A DNA stretch of 64,000 nucleotides, taken from Chitinophagales bacterium. Its GTDB lineage: Bacteria > Bacteroidota > Bacteroidia > Chitinophagales > UBA2359. The stretch is from contig JAHDDN010000001.1 of the NCBI GenBank assembly GCA_020629335.1, positions 1 through 64,000 on the forward strand, in the 5' to 3' direction. The translations under genes were made by a program, and so were the position numbers. The notes under the pieces are model-generated. The model ran no database searches. It was given only the letters and a program-made list of their open reading frames with translations, and was not told the DNA's origin. Below are positions 21,958 through 31,226 of the stretch, one piece after another; the first letter of the stretch is position 1, and each line of letters starts with the position of its first letter.

Positions 21958-24192
21958 CTAAAAAGAAATATAATCATTAAAAAACTTCTTTATACCTTCT
22001 ATTAATTTATCCTCTCTGTTTTGATAATTTGCATTCTGTTTTCTTAATGAATCATTTTCCTCTTTTAATCTTTCAAATTGTGAATTATCAATGTTAGTAA
22101 TAGTATCATTAACTACTATTGTATCGTATATCGCAATTTCAGTATAAATCGTATCATTTACAAAAGTTGTATCATAAACGATATTAATGCTATCAGTAGG
22201 ATTTATATTGCTGTTCCCATTATCAAATTCAATAGAAGTAAGTTCACTTTCAACCATCATATCTTTAGTAATATAAAAATAATCGGGTTCATCCCTAGCC
22301 TCTATCTTTAGCTTTCTTGTAACAATATCATTGCCTTTAGAATCTCTAATGTCAAAAATGTATCTAACAGTTGTAAAATCATCTGTCTTAATAATAAGCT
22401 TTCCAACATTAGATTTAGGTATTTCAAAAATGCCATTATCAGAAAAATAAACACTATCATTAACAGTAATTTTATTGTATTCTGGCATCATTAAAATAGC
22501 TGCTGAATTAAAATCATAATCACCTGTCGGTAAATAATCTATATTAGTAAGACCGCCAAAAGTTGTTTTGATAGTAAGTATTTGAGGCTCTTTTATTTGT
22601 AATATATGCGCCCTATCCCATCTGCTTGTATCAATAAACCCAATACCTCCATTTCGCCCTAAACCATTAGCAGTAATAATGATGTTTTGATTGCCTATTT
22701 GCTGCTCTGATAAATAAGCTGGGTTTGTCATTATCTCGGTTTCAATATCATAAATAAATCCTTTATTACCTGTTATTGTAAGGTTGCCTTTTGCCCCATT
22801 TTTATTATATCTTTTGTCTCCATATCTTGAGACCCATCCGCTACCATTATCAAAAGTCTCATAATACCAGCTATGAATATTTATAAAGTTTTTGTTATTA
22901 TAATTACGTATTTCAATTTGTGACTCTAGCTTTTCACCTTCTATCAATTTACACCTTAAACTCCTATATCTTTCAATAAAATCTTTAGTCGGTATACCTT
23001 CGATAGTCGGTACATTTTCAATTAAAATCCTATCTAACAATTCTTTATTAGGTATCGCATCTTCATTGTCCATCGCTTCAACTACTTTGTTTAACAACCC
23101 TGCAAAGATGTTAGGATTTTCTACTTGAACCTTATACCAAACCCAACTAGAAAATCCATAGTTTTTAATAGCATCAATTTGACCTAAAGCGAAAAAACTA
23201 GACTTAGACATTACATCTTTATTGTGTAAGTCGTGAGTATTCCAAAACCATCCAGCCTCATTTATATGAACTCTAGCTTCCATTTCTGCAATACCTTCTT
23301 CATAAGCTGAATAAAGACTTGTATAGTTTCTATTTGCGTCTTGTGAATAGTTAGCAAAGCATCTTAAAAAGTGGCTTGCTTCGTGTGTTAAAAGCCTTTG
23401 GTCTGCTGTTGGTGAAACTCTTATTTCTAATCCGTCAGGCTGTTTACTTGCTACGCTAGACCTTATTAGTTCTGTAACCTTTGCATCTTCATCGTGAACA
23501 ATACCGCCATTAAAAGCATATAGAAAATTAAATGATTTTTTAAGTTTTTCTTCAACGGCTAATCTTTCAGATTCATTTGACCAACCGCCTTTGTAAATAC
23601 CTCCCGTACCTGCATCAATGCCATACTCTTTGTTAAAATAAAAACTTGGCTTGTAGGTTGGTAATAAAAGCTTTTTAGCCTCTTTTGGTTCAAACTTATA
23701 ATTTAATACTACTGTTTTATTACCATCGTCAATAGCCATTAAAACAGGGCTATCGCTGTTAAATCCAGCTTCTTTAAAAGATAGTATTGATGTGTTCCTA
23801 GATGTAGCATTAATAGCTTGATACCATTTGCGCTCACCATCTTGCTTTACTAAAAATAAGTGCTGTCTTGAAGTTTCTACGGGTGTTTTAAATTCTGCAC
23901 CTATACCGTATTTGCCATAGTTAAACTCTCTTTCTTTTTCTAAGGTATATTTTACTTGCCCTGAAGTATCAACGCTTTGAGGGCTTTCTAAATGAGCGTG
24001 ATTAAAAGGATTCGCATTACATCCAATAGGATATTTAAAATCACCATTGCAAGTATCAGGCAGTAAGCCTACATATCCTAAAGGTTCATCAACTTTTGAT
24101 AAGTCTATAGGTGTTTTTTCAAAGCTTTTACTAAATATTATTGATGCAATAATTAGTAAAGGGATAATTATTTTGAGTGTGTGTTTTTTCAT
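21958..24192 (-). CDS. Exported zinc metallopeptidase-like protein with coiled-coil tail (744 aa)
   Basis: The N-terminus is a signal peptide or anchor (TLKIIIPLLIIASIIFS). Mid-protein is a zincin motif, LLTHEASHFLR (H270-E271-H274), and 25 residues later YEEGIAEMEA offers the third ligand (E298/E299) and supporting Glu, as in gluzincins. The C-terminal third is beta-rich, with repeats of the type YDTTFVNDTIY. It ends in a coiled coil (FERLKEENDSLRKQNANY). It may be a virion- or envelope-located protease acting on the host surface. The direct neighbours are also exported or membrane proteins. Confidence 0.7.
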   Translation of the reverse strand: MKKHTLKIIIPLLIIASIIFSKSFEKTPIDLSKVDEPLGYVGLLPDTCNGDFKYPIGCNANPFNHAHLESPQSVDTSGQVKYTLEKEREFNYGKYGIGAEFKTPVETSRQHLFLVKQDGERKWYQAINATSRNTSILSFKEAGFNSDSPVLMAIDDGNKTVVLNYKFEPKEAKKLLLPTYKPSFYFNKEYGIDAGTGGIYKGGWSNESERLAVEEKLKKSFNFLYAFNGGIVHDEDAKVTELIRSSVASKQPDGLEIRVSPTADQRLLTHEASHFLRCFANYSQDANRNYTSLYSAYEEGIAEMEARVHINEAGWFWNTHDLHNKDVMSKSSFFALGQIDAIKNYGFSSWVWYKVQVENPNIFAGLLNKVVEAMDNEDAIPNKELLDRILIENVPTIEGIPTKDFIERYRSLRCKLIEGEKLESQIEIRNYNNKNFINIHSWYYETFDNGSGWVSRYGDKRYNKNGAKGNLTITGNKGFIYDIETEIMTNPAYLSEQQIGNQNIIITANGLGRNGGIGFIDTSRWDRAHILQIKEPQILTIKTTFGGLTNIDYLPTGDYDFNSAAILMMPEYNKITVNDSVYFSDNGIFEIPKSNVGKLIIKTDDFTTVRYIFDIRDSKGNDIVTRKLKIEARDEPDYFYITKDMMVESELTSIEFDNGNSNINPTDSINIVYDTTFVNDTIYTEIAIYDTIVVNDTITNIDNSQFERLKEENDSLRKQNANYQNREDKLIEGIKKFFNDYISF

Positions 24193-24206
24193 TGTATTGT
24201 TGTTTT

Positions 24207-24584
24207 TTAAGTGGCTGCTTTTATAGCCTTGATTTCCCCTTTTATCATTTCAATATCTAAACTGTTTTTGCTTGTTATCCCTTGAAGTCTTGCAACATCT
24301 GATTGTGTAGATTGGTACATTATTTTTTGATTATCAAAATCATTCTTTATAACCTCAATAGTTGTATTCATTCCAGCTAATAAATCAGACTTTTCTTTTT
24401 CATTAGCTTTCAATTCATCTATAGATGTTTGTAATTTTTTAAACTGGTCTGATTGGTTTTTAAGCCAATATTTTACAAGTGCAACAGTTGCGCCACCTTG
24501 AACTAAAAGAGAAAACATTACTGAAGAAATATAAATGATATAACTCACGCCCTGACTTCCACTATTTACAATTTCATTTTCCAT
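24207..24584 (-). CDS. Single-pass membrane protein with coiled coil (125 aa)
   Basis: One N-terminal transmembrane helix (about 14-38, YIIYISSVMFSLLVQGGATVAL) and an 80-residue heptad-rich helix. The shape is that of an inner-membrane spanin or a hemolysin-XhlA-like holin partner. A small lipoprotein gene lies upstream, so an i-spanin/o-spanin pair is possible. Confidence 0.55.
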   Translation of the reverse strand: MENEIVNSGSQGVSYIIYISSVMFSLLVQGGATVALVKYWLKNQSDQFKKLQTSIDELKANEKEKSDLLAGMNTTIEVIKNDFDNQKIMYQSTQSDVARLQGITSKNSLDIEMIKGEIKAIKAAT

Positions 24585-24589
24585 CTTTA

Positions 24590-25009
24590 CTAAAAACTTT
24601 TCAAAACATTCATTAATCGCTGCTTAGGTGTTAAGCCTTTTAATAACCCTGCATATATTCCTTCATTGTCAATTATTGAAGTAAAAAGCATTGCTTTGTA
24701 CTCAATATTATTATCATAAACTTTTCTTATAAAATCCTCTACGTCTCTAACCTTTAAATCATACTGATAAAATAATTCTATAAGATTTAAAGCACTTTGA
24801 TTTTCCAAAACATCATCATAATTTTCACATCCTAAATGACCTAAAGGACAAGCTTTAAAACTCACGCCTTCGTTGCTTAATTTAAAGGTTTGCCAATCTT
24901 TTGATATGATTGAAAAGTCATTGACCCCTTCAAAAAATTCAATAAAATCTTTAGGTGACTCTAATGTTTCACCTAAAGATTTATCTAGTTTTTTATATGC
25001 TGTTACCAT
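24590..25009 (-). CDS. Hypothetical protein (139 aa)
   Basis: Soluble, helical, with one Cys-rich loop (FKACPLGHLGCENYD). Overlaps the upstream lipoprotein gene by seven bases. Not recognised. Confidence 0.5.
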   Translation of the reverse strand: MVTAYKKLDKSLGETLESPKDFIEFFEGVNDFSIISKDWQTFKLSNEGVSFKACPLGHLGCENYDDVLENQSALNLIELFYQYDLKVRDVEDFIRKVYDNNIEYKAMLFTSIIDNEGIYAGLLKGLTPKQRLMNVLKSF

Positions 25010-25272
25010 ATTATAGTTTTTGAAATGGTGTCATTTATATAGATTAGATTGCAAAACTCATCTACATCAATCACATGTTTTTCTATAACAAATTCCCACT
25101 TATTGAAGCCTGTCGAATGAGTTGCGCTTTCTTTTTGTATAAGTTCATAGGTCGTATCTATATCGCTTGTAAATACCTGTTGCAATTCATTGAAGCATCT
25201 TGTTTTCTTATTAAAAAGAAGACAGCTTGACGCTAGTATTAGTATTGATATGAAAATGAAGATTGTTTTCAT
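25003..25272 (-). CDS. Small lipoprotein (89 aa)
   Basis: Signal peptide with lipobox ILASSC (Cys17) predicts a signal-peptidase II lipoprotein. The mature part of about 70 residues has two further Cys. Next to a coiled-coil membrane protein, it may be an outer-membrane spanin subunit; alternatively a virion-associated or superinfection-exclusion lipoprotein. Confidence 0.65.
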   Translation of the reverse strand: MKTIFIFISILILASSCLLFNKKTRCFNELQQVFTSDIDTTYELIQKESATHSTGFNKWEFVIEKHVIDVDEFCNLIYINDTISKTIIW

Positions 25273-25274
25273 CT

Positions 25275-28200
25275 TTATTGTTTTTTACTTTCAGATATAG
25301 ATTTTACTTTTACAGGCTCACTAGTTTTAACAATTACGCTCAAGCCTCTATTACTTAATATGTTAATCATATCATTTGTTGTGGGTGCTTGTAAGTCAAT
25401 TTTTGATGACTTAGCAAGCTTTTGCATTTCTTCAACTTTGACTGCTTGGATTCTTACAAATTCGCCTTTTTGAATTACTGTTTTTTCATTTAATAGTACA
25501 GCATCCTCAAACTGTACATATCTAGTTGCAACAATACTTGAACCTAAACCTATGCGCATTGTAGATGCTAATACAGGGGTGCAACAATCATCCAACACAT
25601 AAAGCGTAGAATCACCCATTATTTCAAAAAATGCAGGGAAAACCTTCACATCCCCAATACTTCCTTTAGTAGCTAATGTGTTATTTGTAACAATGTCAAC
25701 TACCCAAGTGGAATCATTCGCAAAATCAGCCCTTTGATTTAATGGGCCGTTGATATTTCTAATTTGGAAACCATAACTATTCAATGTTACACTATCTGTA
25801 TTAATTTGATTCCCTGTTCCCAAAACTGCATTGTCAAGCTGAGTTATATTATTATAATTTGTTTGACCAAAATCACCACCACCTTGATAACCATTGGTTG
25901 AAGAATAAGAAATATAAACCCTACTATCTAATCCGAATGTTCCAAGTCCTCCATTTGTATCAAGTAAAAACTGTGATGAATGGTGAGTTACTGACCTTGA
26001 TGTCACAAGAACTTTAGTATAATCTTGATTGAACTTTATATCCGCAATTAATGGCATTTGTGTATTTATAGATGACGCCCCATCGTTAACACTCCAATGT
26101 AATATTTGATTTACGCCAAACATTCCAGAGGTTGATACATTAATGCTATGTACCGTCGCATTACCACCATCGCCAAGCATACCGTTTGATTCATCTGCTT
26201 GATTACCAAAATATAATCTTTTGGTTTTTGGATTATACCCTAAGCCCCAAGCACGATTACCATAAAATGCAACAGTTCCATCGTTAGCTTCTCCAAAAGG
26301 ATAGTATTCATCAACAACAATATTGGTTGACAAATCAATCGCATAGATGCCTCCAACTTCGGGTACAGAGGCATACAATATGTTGTTTTCTTCATCTAGT
26401 GCCAAATCTCCAATACCAACACCAGCAGCAGAATTAGCCTGTGAGGCGTTCAAATCCGCAGGAGCAGAGCCTGGAAGGTTAGATGTTCCAACTACGGGCG
26501 TACCATTTGGTACTGTTCCAATAATCATTGTAGGGTTGCCTAAGCTTGAAGCATTATCTACAAATATACTTGTAGAACCTTGTGGGGCTAAGTTTGGCGT
26601 ATAACAAGGAGCAGAGCAGAAATATCTATAAATATTAGATGCTCCAAAATATATGTCACCATCTTGTGAATCCAAAATAGTTGCAAACACTTTGCCTATT
26701 TCTTCCAAAGTCCACCCTTCGGGATGTATTATTTTTTCACTACCTCCGTCAATACTTCCTAGATAATTATCTTGACTCGGGTTTGTGTCTGGGATATGCG
26801 CACTCTGCAAAGCGGAGGTATCAACTTGGCGAATATCAAAAACAGCAGCCACCCAGCCTTCTGTTGTGTCTGTTTCAATATTATCACAAGTCATAATAGC
26901 AAACCCACTTTTAAAATCGGTAAAAAACGTTGTGTCTGGGTCTTCTATTAGGTATATATAAGTACCAACACCGCAATCTAGCTTATTTGCCAAAACAGTG
27001 CTATCAATTTGGTCTTGTGTGAAATTACTATCATAAGCAACTACCAAGGTATCAGAGCAAGCATTTGAAGGGCAAGGATTAACTAAAACTAACTCTCTAG
27101 GACAAATATTCACATCATCTTGTATTAAAAGAACAAATGTGTCTTGTCCAGCAAAATCAATAACAGGGTTGTAAGTTTGGAAATAAGTCATTCCTGTATT
27201 ACCTACGTTGTCGCTCCAAGTTGTGCCATTGCTAAAATCTCTTACAAAAACCTCCCAAGTCCAATCACCCGTATTAGAACAAACAACCGAACCTCTGTCT
27301 TGAACCAAGATATTACAAGCAACAGGAGGAATACCACATATTGTATCGGTAGCACAATTAGATTCTATTTTTATTCCAGAACTATCACATACCAACTTCG
27401 TATAAATATATCCTGTGTCGCTTACTGTACCCGTTATGCTCATAGGATTTGATAAGTCCAGCCCCGTGACATTTACAGCATCACTACAAAACGCATAACT
27501 TCTAACCCATCCAGCAGGGCAAACATCGTCATTAGTCGTTATATCTATGTCAAAATTATTATTTGTTGTCAACTTAGTAAAACTACCATCAACAACAGGA
27601 GGGTCTGGTAAATCTATATTAAAACAATACGCTGTATCACTTGCGATAATAGAGTCGCAACCAATCAAATCAACAATAATAGTATCGGCTAAATTCTCAT
27701 CTTTAAACCAACTTATTTTTACATCTTCAGGAATACATTTTTTTTGAGGGATACAAACGCTGTTAATTGTACCTTTTACATTTTGATGATACCAAATAGT
27801 ATCCCCGTCTGCTGTTGGTACTTTCCAAGTAGAATCTTGCATAGCTGTTTTAGTAGGCACGCAAATTATATCTCCATTATCCAATTCAATTAATTGATCT
27901 CCAGCCGAAAAATCATTGCCATAAATATCTGTGCCTGTAGTGCTAGATATGTAAGCGTCACTATCCGTATTAGCTGGGATAATAACCGTATCATTTGAGC
28001 CTGTCACATTATCATAAAAAACAAAAGATGTGTCATTTATAGCTGCTATAAAATTATGATTAACTCCAATGTCAAAAATAGTAACTGTGCTATCACCAAC
28101 TATAGTAGTTGAAGAAGAAACATTTATACTAGAATCAGAAGAAATAACATCATAAACATTTACTGTTTTATCAGCAATACAAATGGTATCTCCACCGTCC

Positions 28201-29027
28201 AAAATCAATAAATTGTCACCAACATTCCAATCTTGATTAAATACGTCTGTTCCTGTATTAGTCGCAATTTCAGTATAAGAATCATCGTCTGGATTGAGAG
28301 TTAAAGTATCATTTGAATTATCAAATGGGTCAATAAACACCCAAGTAGAATCGTTCAAAATAACTACTTGTGGATGCCCTACATCAATGTTGAAAGTCAA
28401 AGTGCCGTCTGCATTGACAATCGTATCAACTTCGATAGTGCCGTTTGGAGAATTTAAAAAGTTGAATAAATCAGTTGTATCAACACTCAAATCAAAATTG
28501 CTTTCACCTTCTGCATTGGTGGTTATTGTAATTGTTACGCTGCCGTCTGTGCTTTCAGCCGTAGTTTGAGTGTTGGTATCCACATAAGCCGAATCTGGAA
28601 TACAAGCAACAACAGCCAAACAAAAATCAGCGTCAGGCTCAAAAGTCAAGCTATCACAATCAACTTTATTTGAGCAAATAGTATTAGCATAACCCAAACA
28701 ACGCCAGCAGTTTTGATATTCAGCCGTAATAATACCATCACAAAATCCAGCCGAAACTTCAAATTGATAAAATTCGCTTTGTGGATTGGTATTTGTTTTT
28801 ACATAATCGCTTTCAGATGTATTTATTAAAGAACCATAGCTATTATAGATAGCCTCAAAAGTTTCAACTTGTACACCATCACAATAAAGTGTAACAATCT
28901 CTTTTGCTAAGGTTGAACGGTTGCAATTTGGAGGAATAACCTCATCAATTGTTACTGTTGTAGATAGTTGTGCAAAACTGCCTAATGACAAAAGCATTAA
29001 GCAAAATAATGATAATATATTTCTCAT
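25275..29027 (-). CDS. Very large Sec-exported beta-rich adhesin/tail-type protein (1250 aa)
   Basis: A clear signal peptide (SLFCLMLLSLGSFAQ, cleavage after about residue 19) precedes Cys-containing beta domains. There are at least two roughly 100-residue tandem repeats (about 195-400: 'VILNDSTWVFIDP..NDTLTL' and 'AAINDTSFVFYDN..NDTVII'). Around 800-1060 a propeller-like region has GIYAIDLSTN and NPKTKRLYFGNQ blades. The C-terminal 80 residues are helical and Lys-rich. A Sec signal on a protein encoded inside the tail module is unusual. It may be displayed on the infected cell, or be a bacterial gene captured by the phage. Confidence 0.7.
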   Translation of the reverse strand: MRNILSLFCLMLLSLGSFAQLSTTVTIDEVIPPNCNRSTLAKEIVTLYCDGVQVETFEAIYNSYGSLINTSESDYVKTNTNPQSEFYQFEVSAGFCDGIITAEYQNCWRCLGYANTICSNKVDCDSLTFEPDADFCLAVVACIPDSAYVDTNTQTTAESTDGSVTITITTNAEGESNFDLSVDTTDLFNFLNSPNGTIEVDTIVNADGTLTFNIDVGHPQVVILNDSTWVFIDPFDNSNDTLTLNPDDDSYTEIATNTGTDVFNQDWNVGDNLLILDGGDTICIADKTVNVYDVISSDSSINVSSSTTIVGDSTVTIFDIGVNHNFIAAINDTSFVFYDNVTGSNDTVIIPANTDSDAYISSTTGTDIYGNDFSAGDQLIELDNGDIICVPTKTAMQDSTWKVPTADGDTIWYHQNVKGTINSVCIPQKKCIPEDVKISWFKDENLADTIIVDLIGCDSIIASDTAYCFNIDLPDPPVVDGSFTKLTTNNNFDIDITTNDDVCPAGWVRSYAFCSDAVNVTGLDLSNPMSITGTVSDTGYIYTKLVCDSSGIKIESNCATDTICGIPPVACNILVQDRGSVVCSNTGDWTWEVFVRDFSNGTTWSDNVGNTGMTYFQTYNPVIDFAGQDTFVLLIQDDVNICPRELVLVNPCPSNACSDTLVVAYDSNFTQDQIDSTVLANKLDCGVGTYIYLIEDPDTTFFTDFKSGFAIMTCDNIETDTTEGWVAAVFDIRQVDTSALQSAHIPDTNPSQDNYLGSIDGGSEKIIHPEGWTLEEIGKVFATILDSQDGDIYFGASNIYRYFCSAPCYTPNLAPQGSTSIFVDNASSLGNPTMIIGTVPNGTPVVGTSNLPGSAPADLNASQANSAAGVGIGDLALDEENNILYASVPEVGGIYAIDLSTNIVVDEYYPFGEANDGTVAFYGNRAWGLGYNPKTKRLYFGNQADESNGMLGDGGNATVHSINVSTSGMFGVNQILHWSVNDGASSINTQMPLIADIKFNQDYTKVLVTSRSVTHHSSQFLLDTNGGLGTFGLDSRVYISYSSTNGYQGGGDFGQTNYNNITQLDNAVLGTGNQINTDSVTLNSYGFQIRNINGPLNQRADFANDSTWVVDIVTNNTLATKGSIGDVKVFPAFFEIMGDSTLYVLDDCCTPVLASTMRIGLGSSIVATRYVQFEDAVLLNEKTVIQKGEFVRIQAVKVEEMQKLAKSSKIDLQAPTTNDMINILSNRGLSVIVKTSEPVKVKSISESKKQ

Positions 29028-29050
29028 TTTATGTTGTTGTATTATGTTTT

Positions 29051-29428
29051 TTATTCTCTAAATCCTATTGATTTTAAATAATCAGTTATGCGCTTTACTT
29101 TTTGAGGTTCAGTTCCTCCCTTTCTCATCCTTATGTTAAAGTGTTCGTTAATCGTTTCGATGGCGATGTTATGATTTGTAACTTTTTTATTTCCAATTAT
29201 ATCATCAACTGAATCAGTCAGGTAACAAGGGTGTAAACCTTCAATTTCGGGTTTTCTTTTGGCTTCATCTTCTAGGCTTTCAACTCTGTTTATTAGCTGT
29301 TTGAAACCTTCTTCTGTTAGAACAACACACTCAATATCTCCTTTCTCAGTAGGGATTATAAATTCTGCTGTTTCTTGACTAAAGCCAGTTAACCCGATAA
29401 AAAATAATAAGAATAAATACTTTTTCAT
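29051..29428 (-). CDS. Exported small protein (125 aa)
   Basis: Signal peptide YLFLLFFIGLTGFSQ, then a soluble helical domain of about 105 residues (EGFKQLINRVESLEDEAKRK). It sits between two large exported proteins with almost no gaps, so it probably functions with them. Confidence 0.6.
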   Translation of the reverse strand: MKKYLFLLFFIGLTGFSQETAEFIIPTEKGDIECVVLTEEGFKQLINRVESLEDEAKRKPEIEGLHPCYLTDSVDDIIGNKKVTNHNIAIETINEHFNIRMRKGGTEPQKVKRITDYLKSIGFRE

Positions 29429-29429
29429 A

Positions 29430-31226
29430 TTAGTTTGAAATTGTTACATTAGTTAATTCGCTTCTTACTCCTTTTACCAACACTCTATGTGGGCGATCTC
29501 TTGGCACACCAGCAGTCCCGCCATTGTCTTGCTCGACTAAATATTGAGTTGAACCAGCAAAGTTTTCTGGATAAGCTTGGATATCGTCCCTTGTAGTAAA
29601 TCCTTCAACTACTGTAACCTCGTAGAAAATGTCTGTTTCTGGTCCAGCATAAGCATAAGTGTATCGCCCTGTCGAAAGCCGAACAACTGTCATACCTCCC
29701 GATTGTTGAGCTATTGTTCCGTTTGCGTTCACAAAAGCATAAGCGATTGTATGGCATCTATCTTGGAAAGTGGTTGTTAAGGTTTGTATTTCATTTGTCG
29801 GGTCTGAATCAGCATCATTAACATTAATACAGTCTTGCAAATCAACCTTAATAGCATCATCCGTATTGCCATCGCTACTAAATACCTCAAAAAGCAAAGA
29901 ACCCCCATCACACGTTAAATCGTACTTGTATTCTGTATTACCATCTTGTAAGCTTGACAAATCAATGTTATCAGATACAGCTGTTAAATCTTCTGTTACT
30001 GTTGTCGTTAATACTGTACCAACTAAAGTTAAATCTACACCCGAAATGTCCGTATCATCTAATTCATTAGTAGGGTCATTATCCAAGTTTGGAGGTGAAA
30101 TAAAACCGCTTAAATCAACGCTGTTGCCATCTTCAATTGATAAAATGTTTGCAGCAGAAAGACTTAATGTTTGGTCATCGGTATTGTCAAAAAGACAGCT
30201 AATGTCTTGTGTTGCCGTCTCTTGAACACCGCCTACATCAATAGACAAAAACAATTCCTCATTGGCACAATCAACAACCAAATCAATGTCTTCAATTATC
30301 CCAATGTCGTCACCGTCTTGTAGGTCGGCTGGCAAACAGTTATTAACGTCTACGCAATTTAAAACTTCATCATCATCAATGTGGTCTTGCAAGTCATCTA
30401 TGAAATTTTGCATCACATTTAGAATATGACAACTTAAATCAACAATATCATCAACAATTGTATTGCCTTGATTGTCTTCAATTTCAACCTTTAGTCCTGA
30501 ATCTTCACACTCATAATTGAAAGTGTATTCGGTGTTTTCATCTACAGTAGAACCACCACTAGCATTAACAATATCTTTTCTCAATTCCTCAATGACAGTA
30601 CAAACATCTTTGCAGCAAGTCGGGTCAAGTGATTGTACATTAAAATTCCAAAGGTCATAAACATTAGATGCAATACGTAATTCGGTAACATTACAAGTCT
30701 GTAAAATACCCCAGTCTGCATTCGCATCTACCCCACCATTTACAGGTTCGCCTGCTTGTGTATCTGCTATATTGCCATTTACAAAAACATTCGATGGAGC
30801 TGTACCGATTGTCAACTCCCAATCACTTCCATTAGTCTGAAACCAACTTCTAGCAGTTGCGCTGTTTTCGTGCCAGTTGATACGTGTTGTTGGCTGAATG
30901 GCTGGTAATACTTGCAAATTAACAGGGTTAGAAAAACTTATTACAACCTCATCTACACCAACATCTGCATTTAATATTTCAATTGAACCATTCGCCCAAA
31001 AGTTTGAAATATTAGCATTATTAGGCGTAGAAACCAAAGTTCCATCTTCCATTGTGTACTCCAAAACACCAGCATTGTCAACAAAGGCAATACCCACAAA
31101 AGGGCAAAGACCATCGCAGCTTAAACAAGCTGGATTGCCATTAGATACATCAATATCTTCACCATCTGTTTGTTGAGCAAAAACAGAGATATTTAAAAAT
31201 AACAGTATGTATATAAACGCTCTCAT
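29430..31226 (-). CDS. Exported tail-fibre-like protein (598 aa)
   Basis: Signal peptide AFIYILLFLNISVFAQ. The interior carries fibre-like motifs: DDQTLSLSAANILSIEDGNSV, repeated NTEYxxxLTCDG/NYECEDSG units, and many Asp-rich turns. The C-terminal 100 residues look like a globular tip domain. Its ATG overlaps the stop of the upstream gene by one base. Likely a surface or fibre protein that passes through Sec; role inferred. Confidence 0.65.
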   Translation of the reverse strand: MRAFIYILLFLNISVFAQQTDGEDIDVSNGNPACLSCDGLCPFVGIAFVDNAGVLEYTMEDGTLVSTPNNANISNFWANGSIEILNADVGVDEVVISFSNPVNLQVLPAIQPTTRINWHENSATARSWFQTNGSDWELTIGTAPSNVFVNGNIADTQAGEPVNGGVDANADWGILQTCNVTELRIASNVYDLWNFNVQSLDPTCCKDVCTVIEELRKDIVNASGGSTVDENTEYTFNYECEDSGLKVEIEDNQGNTIVDDIVDLSCHILNVMQNFIDDLQDHIDDDEVLNCVDVNNCLPADLQDGDDIGIIEDIDLVVDCANEELFLSIDVGGVQETATQDISCLFDNTDDQTLSLSAANILSIEDGNSVDLSGFISPPNLDNDPTNELDDTDISGVDLTLVGTVLTTTVTEDLTAVSDNIDLSSLQDGNTEYKYDLTCDGGSLLFEVFSSDGNTDDAIKVDLQDCINVNDADSDPTNEIQTLTTTFQDRCHTIAYAFVNANGTIAQQSGGMTVVRLSTGRYTYAYAGPETDIFYEVTVVEGFTTRDDIQAYPENFAGSTQYLVEQDNGGTAGVPRDRPHRVLVKGVRSELTNVTISN

